Shown here: piece by piece, positions 36,101 through 49,600 of the stretch
How the letters are laid out: each line of letters begins with the position of its first letter
Position numbering within the stretch: the first letter of the stretch is position 1
Assembly (NCBI GenBank): GCA_029204225.1
Contig: CM055101.1
Coordinates: 31,216,519 to 31,280,518, forward strand
DNA length: 64,000 nucleotides
Direction of reading: 5' to 3'
Origin: Diphasiastrum complanatum
Lineage: Eukaryota > Streptophyta > Lycopodiopsida > Lycopodiales > Lycopodiaceae
Notes under the pieces: model-generated
The model's database searches: none
The model's input: only the letters and a program-made list of their open reading frames with translations
What the model was told of the DNA's origin: nothing
Made by a program: the position numbers and the translations under genes

Positions 36101-39100
36101 CCTCATAGTACATACTACATACTACATACTGCATACTACTGTCTACATACTAAATTTGAAATTTGAATCTTGATTCTTGATACACATAATAGTAAATACC
36201 TCTCTAGGCTAATGGTCGTGCAAAGCCTCAACTGCTCGCCCAGCTTGTCCATGAACTCGTACAAGAGGCCCAATGTGCAGCCCTCTCGATCTGTAAGGCG
36301 CAGGACAGTGTAGATGGGCTGTAGGCCCACCACAATGGATCGAGCCTCATCCCAAAATGGTGAATGCATAATGGTCCGCTCGAATCTCTTATTCTTGGGC
36401 TTCTGTGACGGCCCCCACTGCGCCCAGTCAACATCAACAACCATCTGTCTCAAGCCCTGATGAACTTTCAACAGTCGTTCCAGGACCAGGAACATAAATG
36501 CAAACCTGCATAGGGCACATTGCACAAGTGACAAATTCTAAGTTCTAACTTCTGACAAGAGTCAAGAGTCAAGACAATAGATGGCACATGCATCATTGCA
36601 TGAAATATTTACCACTACTAACTAAACAGTAAATAGTAAATACTTACCAAGTTCCGACAGTCTACAGAAGCGCATTCAAGAATCAAATTTGAGTTGCAAC
36701 TTGCATACCTGGTGGGGGCAGGTCTCAAGACATCCAAGGTGGACTGTCTCCTGAACATGGCTAGGACCCTAGGCTTCTTGGTGACAAATCTCACAAAGAA
36801 CCGTGCAGTACGCACCACCTCTGCAATCCATGGAATCTTGGCCACATCCTCGACCAACAAGTCCAGGCAGTGTGCAGCACAAGGTGTCCAAAAGATGTGG
36901 GGGTAGGTCTCATTAACGAGCCTACCCATGGAGACGCAGTTTGACGCATTATCTGTGACCACCTGCACAACCATACCATGCAATGTGCAATGTGCATGAT
37001 TTTGGAATTCCGAATTCAAGACTCAAGTGCTCAGTGGCAACTGCTTAGACTTTAGTGAACCATAATCCAGATTCCACTGTTAATCAATCCGAAATGGCCA
37101 TTGAACAATGAACATTCAACACTGACATGTACAAACTAGTAATTACCTGTAACCTAATACCATTTAAGTTTTAACATTATAGGTAAACCGTAAACCGTAA
37201 ATTGTAATAAGTATAATATATATACATGTACAACGTGCTGTGGTCCGACCTCCTCAATGGCAGCTCGAATATGTGAGAACATGTGCCCGTGACTGCCTCC
37301 CCAGAGGTGTCGATGGATCTGAGAAACATCGTCCCCATGCACGAAGACACCAGGATATTCAATATGTGGCGCCTCCTCGTATCGCTCCAACCATCAGATA
37401 AGATGTTGCAACCATACCTAGTTGAAAGTTCACAGGTGACAAGTGAAGTCAGTGGACCATGGTCACGACTCACGACTCACTTACAGGTGACAAAACAAGA
37501 TGAATCATGATTCATGATAGATCCATCATCTGAGAGGAATCAGGATAGATCTTAAATTGTAAAAATTGCAATTCAAATTTCATGGCAAATTCCAATGATA
37601 AATGATCATTTGAATATTCATGATTAAACATATGAAGATGTGATCTGCAGTAGGATAGTGGGCTCGGAAAACTGCCTGACCCATGGCGTGTAGTCTCCTA
37701 GTCTCCGCCTCTGAGCTCACAACAGACTGTAGCTTAGTACCATATAGTTTCGCCAGGACATGCCCAATCATGATGGTGCGGTAGTTACTCGGAATCATGG
37801 GGTCACCATTCTTATGGATGGGGTGGATAATGTTAGTGCACCAGGATGATGGGAAACCCGAAGCAACTGCGGAGTTAAGAAGAGTGGCTATAGTGGGGGC
37901 GAGTAAGTCAGAGGCATGGGAAAGGAGTTCAGATTCAAGGTCTTCAATATCTCTAGCTTTGTGGGATTTCATCTTCATAATGGCTGCAAGTACCATGTTG
38001 GATGTGAAGAAGGAGAACTCAGATGGTCGTGGAGATATAGAGATAGGTGAGTCGGTAGGGACGGTATACAGGCTGGTAGCATAATCAGTCCAAATGCGGA
38101 GGTCCTCTAGGAGAGGTAGTGGAGAGCGAGGGATGAACTCACGCCAAAAAAATCCCGAGGAAGAACTGAAAAGAAGGTCAATAAGACGTTGTCCTTCAGA
38201 ATCATCATAGGAACGCTTCTTACGGCGGAGAACACGGCGGTAGGAGCGTCGGGAGGATTGAAGCAGATGTGGGGCATGGATACGTAAGTAGGTTACTGAC
38301 TGATGAAGAGAACGACACTCGGTATCGTACTAGGGAGGGTGTAGTGGTCGAGGTGTGCATCGAGTCTTTTTGGGATGTGGTTTTATAGGGAGGGTTAGTG
38401 ATGCAGCTGTGCGAAGAGAGGTGGAAAGAAAAGTAGCCTGGGTGTCAACTGGGCTGTCATGAGGAAAGGAATGTAAAAGTGAAGCCAAGGACTTCCTGTA
38501 CAGTGGCATGTAAGTGGGATCAAATGTGTACGTGGGTGCTCAGGTAAGCATGGGTAGTGTAGATGAATGAGTGGGTGTAAGGTGGCCGATATTGAAGGAG
38601 AGAAATGAGTGATCAGAAAAGGTGGTGGGGGAAATGTGGAAGTCAGAGACTATGGGTATAAAGGATGGTGACCCCATGAGATAGTCAACGACACTATGTC
38701 CTCCACTGTGAGGGGGCATGTGTTACTGTCTGAATGTGGCCAGCAGGGTTAGCCATTATAAGTGGCTAGCTCATGTGCCTCTCCAAACTGCAGTAAGTGC
38801 TCACCATATGAAGTACTAGGTCCCAAACTATCCACGGAGGTCCTGGTAACCCCAAGCATATCATTGTCGAGGGCACGAACACGCAACTGATCAGTGGTGT
38901 CAAAGAACTCTATCTGTCTCGAAGATGTCCGGGCATTAAAATCTCCTGTGAGGAGAATATGCCCCCCGCTCTGAGAATCTGATAATATATGGTGAGAGGT
39001 CTTGATATGGAGATCCAATACTCTCGGCAAAAGACGAGGACTCTGGTGGAAAGTAACATGTTGCAATAAAAAGATCTCTATCCAAACCAATATCCTGACC

Positions 39101-42100
39101 CACGATGCGAGTCCATAAGTAGCGGGCCTGCTCGTCATGTCGGATGAAGTCGATACTCGAATGGAGAGTCTCTCTGTATAGGCAGGCGACCCCACCTGAA
39201 CCTCGACCGTTGGCAGATCTAGTCTCTCGCCGAAATACCGAGTCCCATCTATATCCAGGAAAAGAGGGAAGTCCTTGCTCCGGGCTCTTGTGTGTCTCCA
39301 TGAAGAATAATACATCTCTGCCTGTAATAAAATCAGCAAGGTCCCCTGCCGTAGAAGATGAGTGTATGCCAACACAATTCCACACTCCAATCCGAGGGTG
39401 GTGTGGATGGGGCCCTAGGGTGCTCCCAACCCCGAAATCCCTAGCACTTGGGTGTTAGGAGCGCTATCAAGAAAGTGCACTCGTCCATCTCGATAAATGA
39501 TTCGTCTGCCAGACTCACGGGCTGCCTGAAAGGCCTTACGCCTCTCCTCTACCTGGATATATGTGAGGTCGTCATCCATATAGATAGTGGTGCCATGTAG
39601 CTTAGCTCTACACCGCAAAGCATCTCGACGACTCTTTAGGGAAGTGAAACGGATAATGAGTGTAGCCGCATCTCTGGTAGTCCTCCAAGCTGTATCTAGC
39701 CCATCTGTCTCATGTCCTAGAGTGGTCTCGAGAAATCTTGTAGCTTCGGCAATGGCATCTTGTGTGTTCGGTATCCCACGAACCCGGATGTTATGGGCCT
39801 TTTGCTCCCTTGACCGCTCTTCCGAAATGGTGGTTGAGATAAATGAGGAAATGGGGGCACTAGGTGTGGTGCCTTTCTTCAGGACTGCTGCCCATGAATC
39901 TTTATGCTGCTCAATTTTACTCTCAAGCTCCCGTATCATGGTGGTGGTCGATTCCGAGGCTGTAACCTGCTTAGTGTTGATCGCTTGCTCCAATGAAGCA
40001 ACTTTGGACTGTAACAAGTTCTTCTCCTTTAGTAAGGAGACCATTAGCACTTTCAGCTGTAATTGTTCTTGCTTCAAGAACTGGAAATCTGCTCGCATTT
40101 GGTTAGCTTCCCAAGAAGAAAAGAGTTCCGTTGATTTGGATGGAGTGTAAAGAATGGATGTTGTAGATAGAGGAGCCGGGGGAACTGTGCGTGGGTGTGA
40201 AGATGATGAGGAAGAGGAGGATGATGAAAGAGCTGGAGGGGCAAAAGGAGATGAGAGAGATGAGAAAGAAGAGGTGGAGGGGGGTGTCGTGGTAGCCACA
40301 GGCAGCGCTGCCTGCATGGCTGCCACATCATCAGCCAGCTCCAGCACTGAGGTGGAGAGCGAGGGAGCATCAGAAGTAGCGATGGGGGAAAGCGAGGTGG
40401 CAACATCGATGGGGGAGACAACCTCAGCAACAACGATGGGAGGGAGCGTGGGAGAGAGAGAGAGAAAGAAAGAAAGAAAGAAAGAAAGATCTTTATTAAT
40501 GTCCATGGAATACCCTAAGGTACATAGGACTAAAAAAAGGAACATGTCAAGTATGCCCAGTGGGAGCGTGAAAGCTCTACCACCTAAAAGAAACAAGATT
40601 ACAGTAAAACAGGAAATAGTGCTAGGCACAAGGAGAGTCAAGCATCATAGATGTCTCTCTGCTTGTGAAAAAATGATGTAAGGTATGTTGTGGCACTATC
40701 TCTGAGCGAATTGCGTCTCTCTGTCGTCGAGTGGATGATCGGTGGTGTCTATGTTGCCGTGAAGCTGTAGGCTGTGGCCTGCGGGCTGGCTGTCTCTCTA
40801 GTCGTCGACATTGTCTCTGCCGTCTATGTATGGTGGCATCTGGAATCTCAGCCTCTCCATCAGAATCACTACTCTCCTGCCTCTGTCTCCGGCGGGATAG
40901 ACACTCCTGTATGCTCAGCTGTATCAAGGGAGAGGTGTCAGCATCAAGACTCGCCATACACAAGTCTATCATCTCCCGGATCATCAACGCAAGATCCTCC
41001 AGGCGCTGTATGAATGTGACAATATGGAACAGTGCCTCTATCTAAATAGGGGGGACGACAAACTCTGCCAATATAATATGATGTGGGATAGAGGGCTTAG
41101 CCCGTATCATCCGAGAGAGCATATGAATATGAAGTCGTGAGATGCGCGCCCCAGTGCTCCATGTCTCTGATGCATATAGAGTTGAGGGAACGACCATAGT
41201 GTCAAAGAGTCGGCACTTACTAGTCGCATCTCTAACATGTGAGCTGAAACATAGTCTCTCCAAATCTACCAACGATGCATAACCCTTCCGTGGCCGGGAA
41301 AATGTCGCCTGTCGCATGCTGAAAGTGGGACCAGAAAATACCACACCTAGGTATGTGTAGGAGTCAACTACCTCAAGTGAATGCTCCTCCCATAGAAGCA
41401 CCTGTCGCATCATGAAGGATCTAGAGGTGCTAAATACCATAACTCTGGTTTTGGCCACATTCACTGATAATCCCCATTGAGTACAAAAAGAGTGAAGCGC
41501 GTCAAGATGCCGCTGCAGACCTTCCCTCGTCCTCGAAAGCAAAACCACATCATCAGCATATAATAGGATAGCGATAACGAGGTCACCCAATGTGCATCCC
41601 TCACCTCCCTCCGTCTGTATAACCTGCTCGAGCTCGTCTATATATAAGCCAAAGAGTGTAGGTGAGAGAGGACATCCCTGCTTAACCCCAATGGTACTCT
41701 CTATCCTTCTTCTTCTCCTGGCCGATTTCGTAAGTAATTTTCTTCTTTCGGGTGGTTCTACGATATACATGGGATAAGTCCTTTACCATATGGGGAAGGT
41801 GGCAGCGTGCATAAATCAAGTCCAGATGAAGTTGGTTACATTCGTGGTCATACCAGGGGTTATGTGGTCGATTATGTCGTAAGTGCTTGGGCCGTGGAGA
41901 TGGAAAAGCAAGGGATGCAGCGGTATGCAAAGTCTGGACAAGAAAAAGAGACTGGTCCGTCAAAGTATCATCGTAGGGGAAACGAGTCAAAAGGTCAAAT
42001 AATGCTTCCCTGTACGTAGGGGTGTTTTGAGGATTATACCGGTATATTGTCTTGTTGCCAAGAGTTAGGGTACTAGTACGTGGGGTGTGAAGAAGGCCAA

Positions 42101-43630
42101 TAGAGAGAGAGAGAGAGGTATGAGTGGTCAGACAAGGTAGTACGGTGAACCAGGAAAGATGAAATGTAGGGGAGGAGAGACGACAATCCCATGAAATAGT
42201 CAACAACAAGCATCTGCTCTCCATATGTAGTAATTGGACCCTCTGCATCTGCTGATCGTCGCCGGAGGCCAAGATCATCCCAATCTAAAGCATGTATTCG
42301 CTGTGGATCATCCTCTGCTCTATGGAACTTTGTCTACCTGGATCCAGTCCTGGCATTAAAGACGCCAGCTAAAAGAACATAACCCCACTCCTCGTATCTG
42401 ATAATGTCTGAAGAGATATCCATGGAAGGTGACCCCTCATCTGCTGTGAAAACTGATGTGTCCGGTGGGAAATAACAAATGGCCTGAAAGAGGTCACGGT
42501 TCAGTCCCATCAAAGTCCGGTCCACCCGAATCCAAATATAGCGAACTCGCTCATCTGTATGCACCAACTCAACCCAAGGCCAAATGAAGTCGCGGACTAA
42601 GCAGGCCACCCCACCAGAACCCCGATCTGTATGCTCTCGTCGACCGCCAATGTGCAGAGTACCAGCAAAAACCTGTAACAACCGGTAGACCTCTTTCCGG
42701 ACTCTCATGTGTCTCGGTGAATAGGAAGAGATCACCCTCCGCACAAAAGTCTCTAAAATCGGCGGCAGTAGCTGAAGAGTGAATGCCATTGCAGTTTCAT
42801 AGCCTTAACCGCAATGGTCGAGAAGGACCCCCCCGAACCGCTACTTAGTCCGAGGGGCCTTAATCCCTATTTTTCAGAATTCGGAGGATCAATGTATCGA
42901 GCCTTGGCATCTTGATGAATTACCCTCTTCCCCAAAGCTTTTGCCTCAATGAATGCTTTTTCCGATCCGCAACTTGCATGGGAGTGAGATCATCATCCAT
43001 AAATATGAGTGTACCTCTAAGCTTGGCCCGCAATTTGAGGGTTGCCCGTCTCTCTTCCAAATTCGTGAAGCGAACTATGAGTGTAGAAGGGTCTCTCTTG
43101 GTTCTCCAAGCTCTATCCAACCCTTCGGAGTGATGGGAGAGTGTGCTTGAGAGAAAGCTGGCTGCTTCAGTCATTGGATCGTTGGTATCTTCAACTCCGC
43201 CGACCGTAATATTCACAGGGATTTGTATTCTCGCATTTGCTCTTCGGATATGGTGGCCGAAATGACTCGGTTGAAGGATGGTGTACCCTCCCTAACATCC
43301 TCCTTGAACAGAGAAGCCCACGATTTTGTCTCAGCCTTACGTTGCTCTATCTTCTCTTCCAACTCTTGAATCTTAGTAGGTTCTCCTTTGCAGCGATGGT
43401 GGAGCTGGATGTGTCGTTGGTGGACCCTGGGGCTTCATCGATGGAGACCCGCGATGAGGATGGAGAAACCTGGCCATTCAGCGATGGTGAAGGATGGGCC
43501 AATGGAGAAGTCTGTCCACGAGTAGAAGTCCGTGAGCGGGGGGGGGGAGCGTGGGCTCCCCTTACCTTTTCTGGCCATAGACAAGGAAGCGAGGCCCTAC
43601 TGTAGCGCCATCTCCATCGCGCGCGCGCGA

Positions 43631-43698
<68 letters not shown>

Positions 43699-46600
43699 CA
43701 TTAATGTCAAGTATGTGGTAACATTTGGAGCGTATGAAACGTCTCCAAAACAGTAAGAAAGAAACATCTACTATGAACTGAAAAGTGTGTAGCACCTACT
43801 AGGAAGCGTACATACATCTCTGGAACAACTTACAAAAAAGTAAACTGAACTGCATGACTACAAAGATTAAACCATAACAATTGAGAGTAACTGCTGCTGT
43901 CATGGAATGTATCCTGAAAAAGGCTGTTATGGAGCTATCTGTGCTTTTGAGTGGGACACTGTGAAGCTCGGGTGACTGTAGGTCACAACATTTGACTCTG
44001 TCTTCGATGGTCACACTAACAACACAACACTATGCCCATGTGACGTCCTTTGTACATAGAAAAATAATATTTTGGGTTCAAGGGAATAAAATCATAAGCT
44101 GAGTCTAAGCTCATGGGCTTAACAAAGGCAAGCGGTCTCAAAGGCCTGAAGCTTTAATGGTAACAGATCATGTCTTTTAGTAGAACAACTTGTTGTAGCT
44201 TTAGAGTTATCTTAGCAGTTACCAGTTAAGCTCTTTTGATTTTCTTTTAAGACATTTTGATGGTTTGAAATTGTAGTGTCTGAGGTGGATCGTTCTGTTT
44301 TTCTGTTTTTTGTGTGTCAAAGTGATGGGAGGACTGTTGGAGCTTGTCTTGATCGCAATGGTCTTCGCCCAGCTCGTTTTTGGCGGACTAAGGATGACAT
44401 ACTTTATGTAGCTTCTGAGGTTTTGATTTCTAAGCTGATACACTGTAATTTAGGTGTCTTTCTTTCATCAGTTAACTGCTTGATTTGCAAGGTGACTAGA
44501 TGAATCTTTAGATCAACTTCAAGTGTTTTTCTTGATTTTCTAGCTATGCTGATTTGTCTTTTTGGGGTCCACTGATAGTTTGAAGAATTGAATCGGAAGA
44601 TATTCTAGTAGCTGTAAGTTATTTATTTGGTTAAATGCATCAGGAAGAGAAAATAGATTGTCAATTAAACCACGTTGATATGCTTTTGCTAATCTTTTTC
44701 CAAATGTTGAATTCGTAAACTTTCTGTGTCACTGAAATAAATCACCTGTATGTCATGCATAGATTGCCTTGTACTCCGTACTCCCTCCTTGTTCATTTTG
44801 TAATCTCATGTATGCTTGTCTTACAGGTTGGTGTGCTTGGCATTGATGATGCAAAGGTCATCTCAAAAGGCCGCTTAGGTCCTGGGATGATGATATCTGT
44901 AAACTTGGAAACTGGAGAAGTATGGCTCTCACAGTCGGCTCTTTTTATTAAAATTAAGCCGTTTTGAGTTTTTCATGATCTGTTCTTTGAATTTCAATGT
45001 TCTGGCTGCAGTTATTTGAGAACACGGAGGTCAAGAAACGCGTTGCTCTTTCAAATCCTTATAGAAAATGGCTGGATGAAACAAGCCGTGCTCTAGCAAA
45101 AGCTAGATTTGAGGCTTCACTTTCATTTGAATCCGATAAACTTCTCAAATTTCAACAGTAATGCTTTGCATCCTTTTTCTGAGATCTTCCCCATTCTGAG
45201 GTGGTTTTCGTATTGTTGCTGAAAAACTTATCCTGACTGAAAGTAAAAATTGGCTCAGATGGGTCAACTTTGCTCTAGTTATCTTAAATCTTGCAAAAGG
45301 TACCCTGACTGAAAGTAAAAATTGCTTCAGATGGTTCAGCTTTGCACTAGTTATACCAAACCTTGCAAACTTTGTTTGAAGTAGAGGGTATTCACTCTCC
45401 GGCAATACACCTAGTTGTCAACTCAATTTCAATAAATTGTAGAAGAATACTTCCGGAAGGGCTGACTATTCTACACTCTCTGTTAAGAAGTTGCAAAATC
45501 ACCTGTTGACATTGCTCGATCATTATTGGGACTGTGTAGGGCATTTGGTTACTCAAGTGAGGATATTCAGTTGGTTATTGAGAGTATGGCTTCCCAAGGA
45601 AAGGAACCTACATTTTGTATGGGAGATGACGCTCCACATGCTGTGCTGTCTCAAAAATCACATTTGCTGTATGACTATTTTAAGCAACGTTTTGCCCAGG
45701 TACAGTTTTTGGAAATATGGAAATACGCTTACTCTTGAATTTGTTACTAGATTATTTTTCTTACAAACTAACTCAAGTGTATGCCTAAGAGGAGTAACAA
45801 TGTGAAGTACCTCGGTGTTGTGTTTGCCTAAATGATGCCTGTCTAACGTGAGACCTGTCTAACATGAGATATCCAGTAAAGAGTAGTGCTTATTTTTTTT
45901 TCACTGATTCATGTGCATAATTGATCTAGATTTTGCTAAGTTTTTATCGTGCTCTTTAAAGCTGAAACTTGCCATTGTCTTCTCTTTAGTTTTAAGAAAG
46001 CATGTAGTTAATAGAAGCTGATAAAAAGTGAGCAGATTTTAACCACAGTTCTTGATTGTGAGTTTTCTAGAAAGAGTATTTTTGCGTTCAGTGGCTTCAC
46101 ATGATGACGGAAATATAAGTAAGACTTTTAGGAATGCACCTTAGTATGATTATGTGTGTACGAGTCTTGAATAGTGAGTTTGTAACTTTCTGTCTGTGTT
46201 GGGAACTTGTCTAGCTAGATGTCAAATCTGGTATCTGCCTTGAGAAAAACATGGCATCTTCATGCTACTATTGAAGGCATTTTCATGTTTACTAAATATC
46301 TGGCTCCTCACAATAAGTCTCTTCTTCTTTGGAATGCTGTTAACAGTATATTCAGTGTGTATGGAAAATGCTTATTTGCAGATATATGTTCCACATTTAC
46401 GATTGATTTGATGCTTAGTGCAATGCAGGTTACGAACCCTGCAATCGATCCTTTGCGAGAAGGTTTGGTAATGTCTTTAGAAGTTAATATCGGAAAACGA
46501 GAAAATTTACTGGAAGTGGGTCCCAGTAATGCTGCTCAGGTATTAAAACTTAACTGTGGTGGTCATGTTTGATTGTTTTATAAGTACAAGTTGATGCTGG

Positions 46601-49600
46601 TGTTTATCATGGCAGCACTCTTGCATAAATACTGTTGGAGCGCTATTATGTATGTCTGAGTGATTTAGTTTATACCATAGTACCCCCTGGTACCGCTGGT
46701 ATGGTACCGTGGGTACCATATCAGTGGTACCGCCGGTACGGTACCGCCTTGGGATCCGCGGTACCAGGGAGGTACCATTTTTTAATATTTTTTTTTTATT
46801 TTTTAATATATTTAATATTTTTTTTTGCCTATTACCTACCAAAAAAGGACAAAAAAATGGAAAAAAAAGGGGTACTTGGTGTAAAAAAAAGGGTACAGTA
46901 CATGAGGGGACTGGTGCAGTGGCACATGGGCACTGTGGGTGAGCAGACCATGGGGCCAATGGGAGACCAACACGGGGGGGGAGCATAACATGGAGGCAGG
47001 TACAGAGGCACATGGGCACTGTGGGTGAGCAGACCATGGGGCCAATGGGAGACCAACACAGGGGGGGAGCATCACATGGGGGCAGGTACAGAGGCACATG
47101 GATGGATGATGGGGATCCACATGGCCGATCAGGCTGTGGGGATAAATAGGCACTCACAATGCCATTGTGGTCGGCATTTTCAGAGGCTGTGAGAGAGCTA
47201 GTGATAGATAGTGAGAGAGCAAGCGAGAGCCGGTGACAGGCTGTTTGAGAGCCAGGGTGCTGTGAGAGGGTGTTCAAGGACCAGGGTGCTGTGAGGAGAA
47301 GGTCGATCGAGATGGCAGAGCGCATACCACCGAAGCCCGAGGGCGAAGCTAGGAGGAAGCTTGAAGAAGATATCCGAAGGCACAACGAGAGACATCGGAA
47401 GCAAGAGGCAGATATCCGAGAGATGCTGCGACAGACTCGGCAGAGAAATTCGGAACCGGAGCCACCCGCCCCCGCTGTGGATCCTGTCCCCGTTGTCGAG
47501 CTGGATCTGGATGAGCAGATCGAAATGAATTTCACACGACGGCAGCTCATCATGGTCAGGGAAAGGGCGGCCAGACGTCGGGCTAACCAAGAGGCAGCTC
47601 GGGCTAACCGGGAGGCAGAGCAAGAGTGACAAAACAATGCACCAGACGAGGGCGAGGAGTCGGTGGAGGATCAGTTAGGGATGTTTAGAATAGATAAGGT
47701 CTAGCCGTATGTGGCGGACTGTTGCTATGTAGTTTTCGGCAGTTTATGGTGCAGCAAATAACTAGATGGCTGCTTAAAAAAGTGACAGTATGTGTGATGT
47801 TATCTTGATACAGCGGTTGAATATATCCATAGTTGTTTTTTGTGCAACACGAGCCTGGTCATGTAAGATGCAATCTCTGTAATTTTTTTAAATGTTACAT
47901 GTGTTTATGAAATGTCGTTTGGGGTGTAGGGGTGATTGCTGTGCTCATGATGTAGGTGCATATATGTGAAGCTAGCATTCACTTCAAACGAAATTAAATG
48001 AAAAAAGGATTCACACACGCACATAGAATTCAACATAAAATTGAAAATACAGCATCACATGTACAGAGCGACATACGCACAATTTGCAGCAAATAATGTA
48101 GGCCAAACACTGTATATAATGTGAAAAATCATCTGAGTACAATGGTAGACCGTCTGCTAGAGACAAACTACTGAAACTAAAACAACAAAGCCACAATCAA
48201 TGCTCTGGCTCTGACTCAGACGAATGCTCTGGAGACAACTCAGGGCCCCGAGCTGACTCTCGCAGCCGATATCTCTGCCTGTCTGGAACTAGCATGGGCT
48301 GTGTATCCGAGGAGGACGACTCGTCATCCTCATCCTCCCAATCTGCCTCCGCATCAGCCCCCAAGCAGGCCAAACCAACAACACCTGCTCCAACTGGCTG
48401 TGATACTGCACCTCTACCTGTACCTGGAGCCCTGCGTGGTCGTCCTCTCCTCCCTGGCAGTTTCTGTGCCTTGCCTTTCTTGTTCGGTGCACCCTTGGGC
48501 CTTCCTGGTCTCTTGCGGACAAGAGGAGCTGTCAATGCCTCGTCACCCCCATGCAAATCACCTGGCTGGCTAGGCTAGGCCCAAGCTGAGGCCGGCTGGG
48601 ATAGGGAAGCAAAAGAGGGAACTCCCTGTGCACCTGAGCGAGGAGGATGAGCTCGTGGAGTGTGTGCCCGTGGGGCTGCTGCAGGTGGAGGAACTGGCTG
48701 TGCAAGAGGTGAGTACAGCGGCGATATGTACTGAAAGGGGCGCTGCGGTGGCCGGTACTGGTACATCCTAGGTGCTGCCAAAGGGGGAGCCAGTGGAGTG
48801 GGTGCTGCCAAAGGATGAGGATGTGGAGTGGGTGCTGCCACTGGAGGAGCAGCTGGAGGAGCCACTGTGGATGTGGGCGCTGGGAGAGAAAACCTGGGCA
48901 CAGATGGTGGCCTGCCATGGAGACCTGGTGCTGCAGAAGTGGACGGCGATGGAGGGGCTGCAGGCCTAAATGGCATCGGTGGCACTGCAGGAGCTGTGCG
49001 ACGCACATACACCCTCTGAGGAGCTGGAGGAACTGTAGGCACCTCATGCGGCTGCTTTGGCTGGGACTCTGTGTATGGCATGCTGGCAAGAGATGATGGG
49101 GGCGCCCTGACACTCGACATCTGCTGGGCCTCTGAATACAATGTGGCAACCAAGTCGTCCAGCCGGGCATCTGAATACAAATGCTCTGGGCTCTGGAACT
49201 CATCCTGTGCACCAGCCTCTAAATCATCCTGTGCACCAACCTCTGAATCATCCTGTGCACCAACCCCTGAATCAACCCGAGCCTCATCCCGTGCCTCATC
49301 ATGTGCACCCTGTAGACCCTGCATGGCCTCCCAATCTATGCAATCAAAGTCATCTAGTGCCTCCTCTGGTGTGCTGTCGTAGTAACGGCCATGACTCTGT
49401 ACTGCACGCATCCAAACATCTGCCGGACCGGCATCTAAATCACTCTGCCCTCTATCAAGGGCCTCCTTCATCATGTCGGCATAGGTAGGTATGCCACTGG
49501 CCCCCCTTGTGTGCCCTGCCTGTCTCCCGGTATAACCTGTGCCATGTGTCCCACCTCTGCCACGTGATGCACCTGTGACCCCTGCCCGTGGCGTGTGCCC

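Larger units (their letters stand above)
37580..40454 (-). mobile_element. LINE A, 3'-truncated
   Basis: On - from 40454: ORF1, a short gap, endonuclease, linker and the first part of reverse transcriptase. The sequence ends in mid-RT near 37600 (PTADHIF) against truncated hAT2. No 3' tail. Its 5' end starts straight after the microsatellite tail of LINE B. Confidence 0.85.
40455..43620 (-). mobile_element. LINE B, both ends present but internally deleted
   Basis: The 5' end follows the (GA/TC) tail of LINE C: a GC-rich leader, then [11 protein letters not shown] near 43578. ORF1, endonuclease, RT palm and the 3' end are all recognisable. RT blocks before [10 protein letters not shown] and the Cys/His region after the RT are deleted. 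The 3' end has stem-loop TACCTTAGGGTA (40511-40522), ACATTAATAAAGATC, then (TTTC)n(TC)n to 40455, after which LINE A begins. Confidence 0.83.

Noticed and set aside
46543-47637. Long - strand ORF (364 codons) over the left part of hAT3
   Set aside because: It reads through the subterminal repeats, the tandem repeat and the antisense of the small + strand ORF. Composition is repeat-driven and no domain is seen; treated as a shadow.
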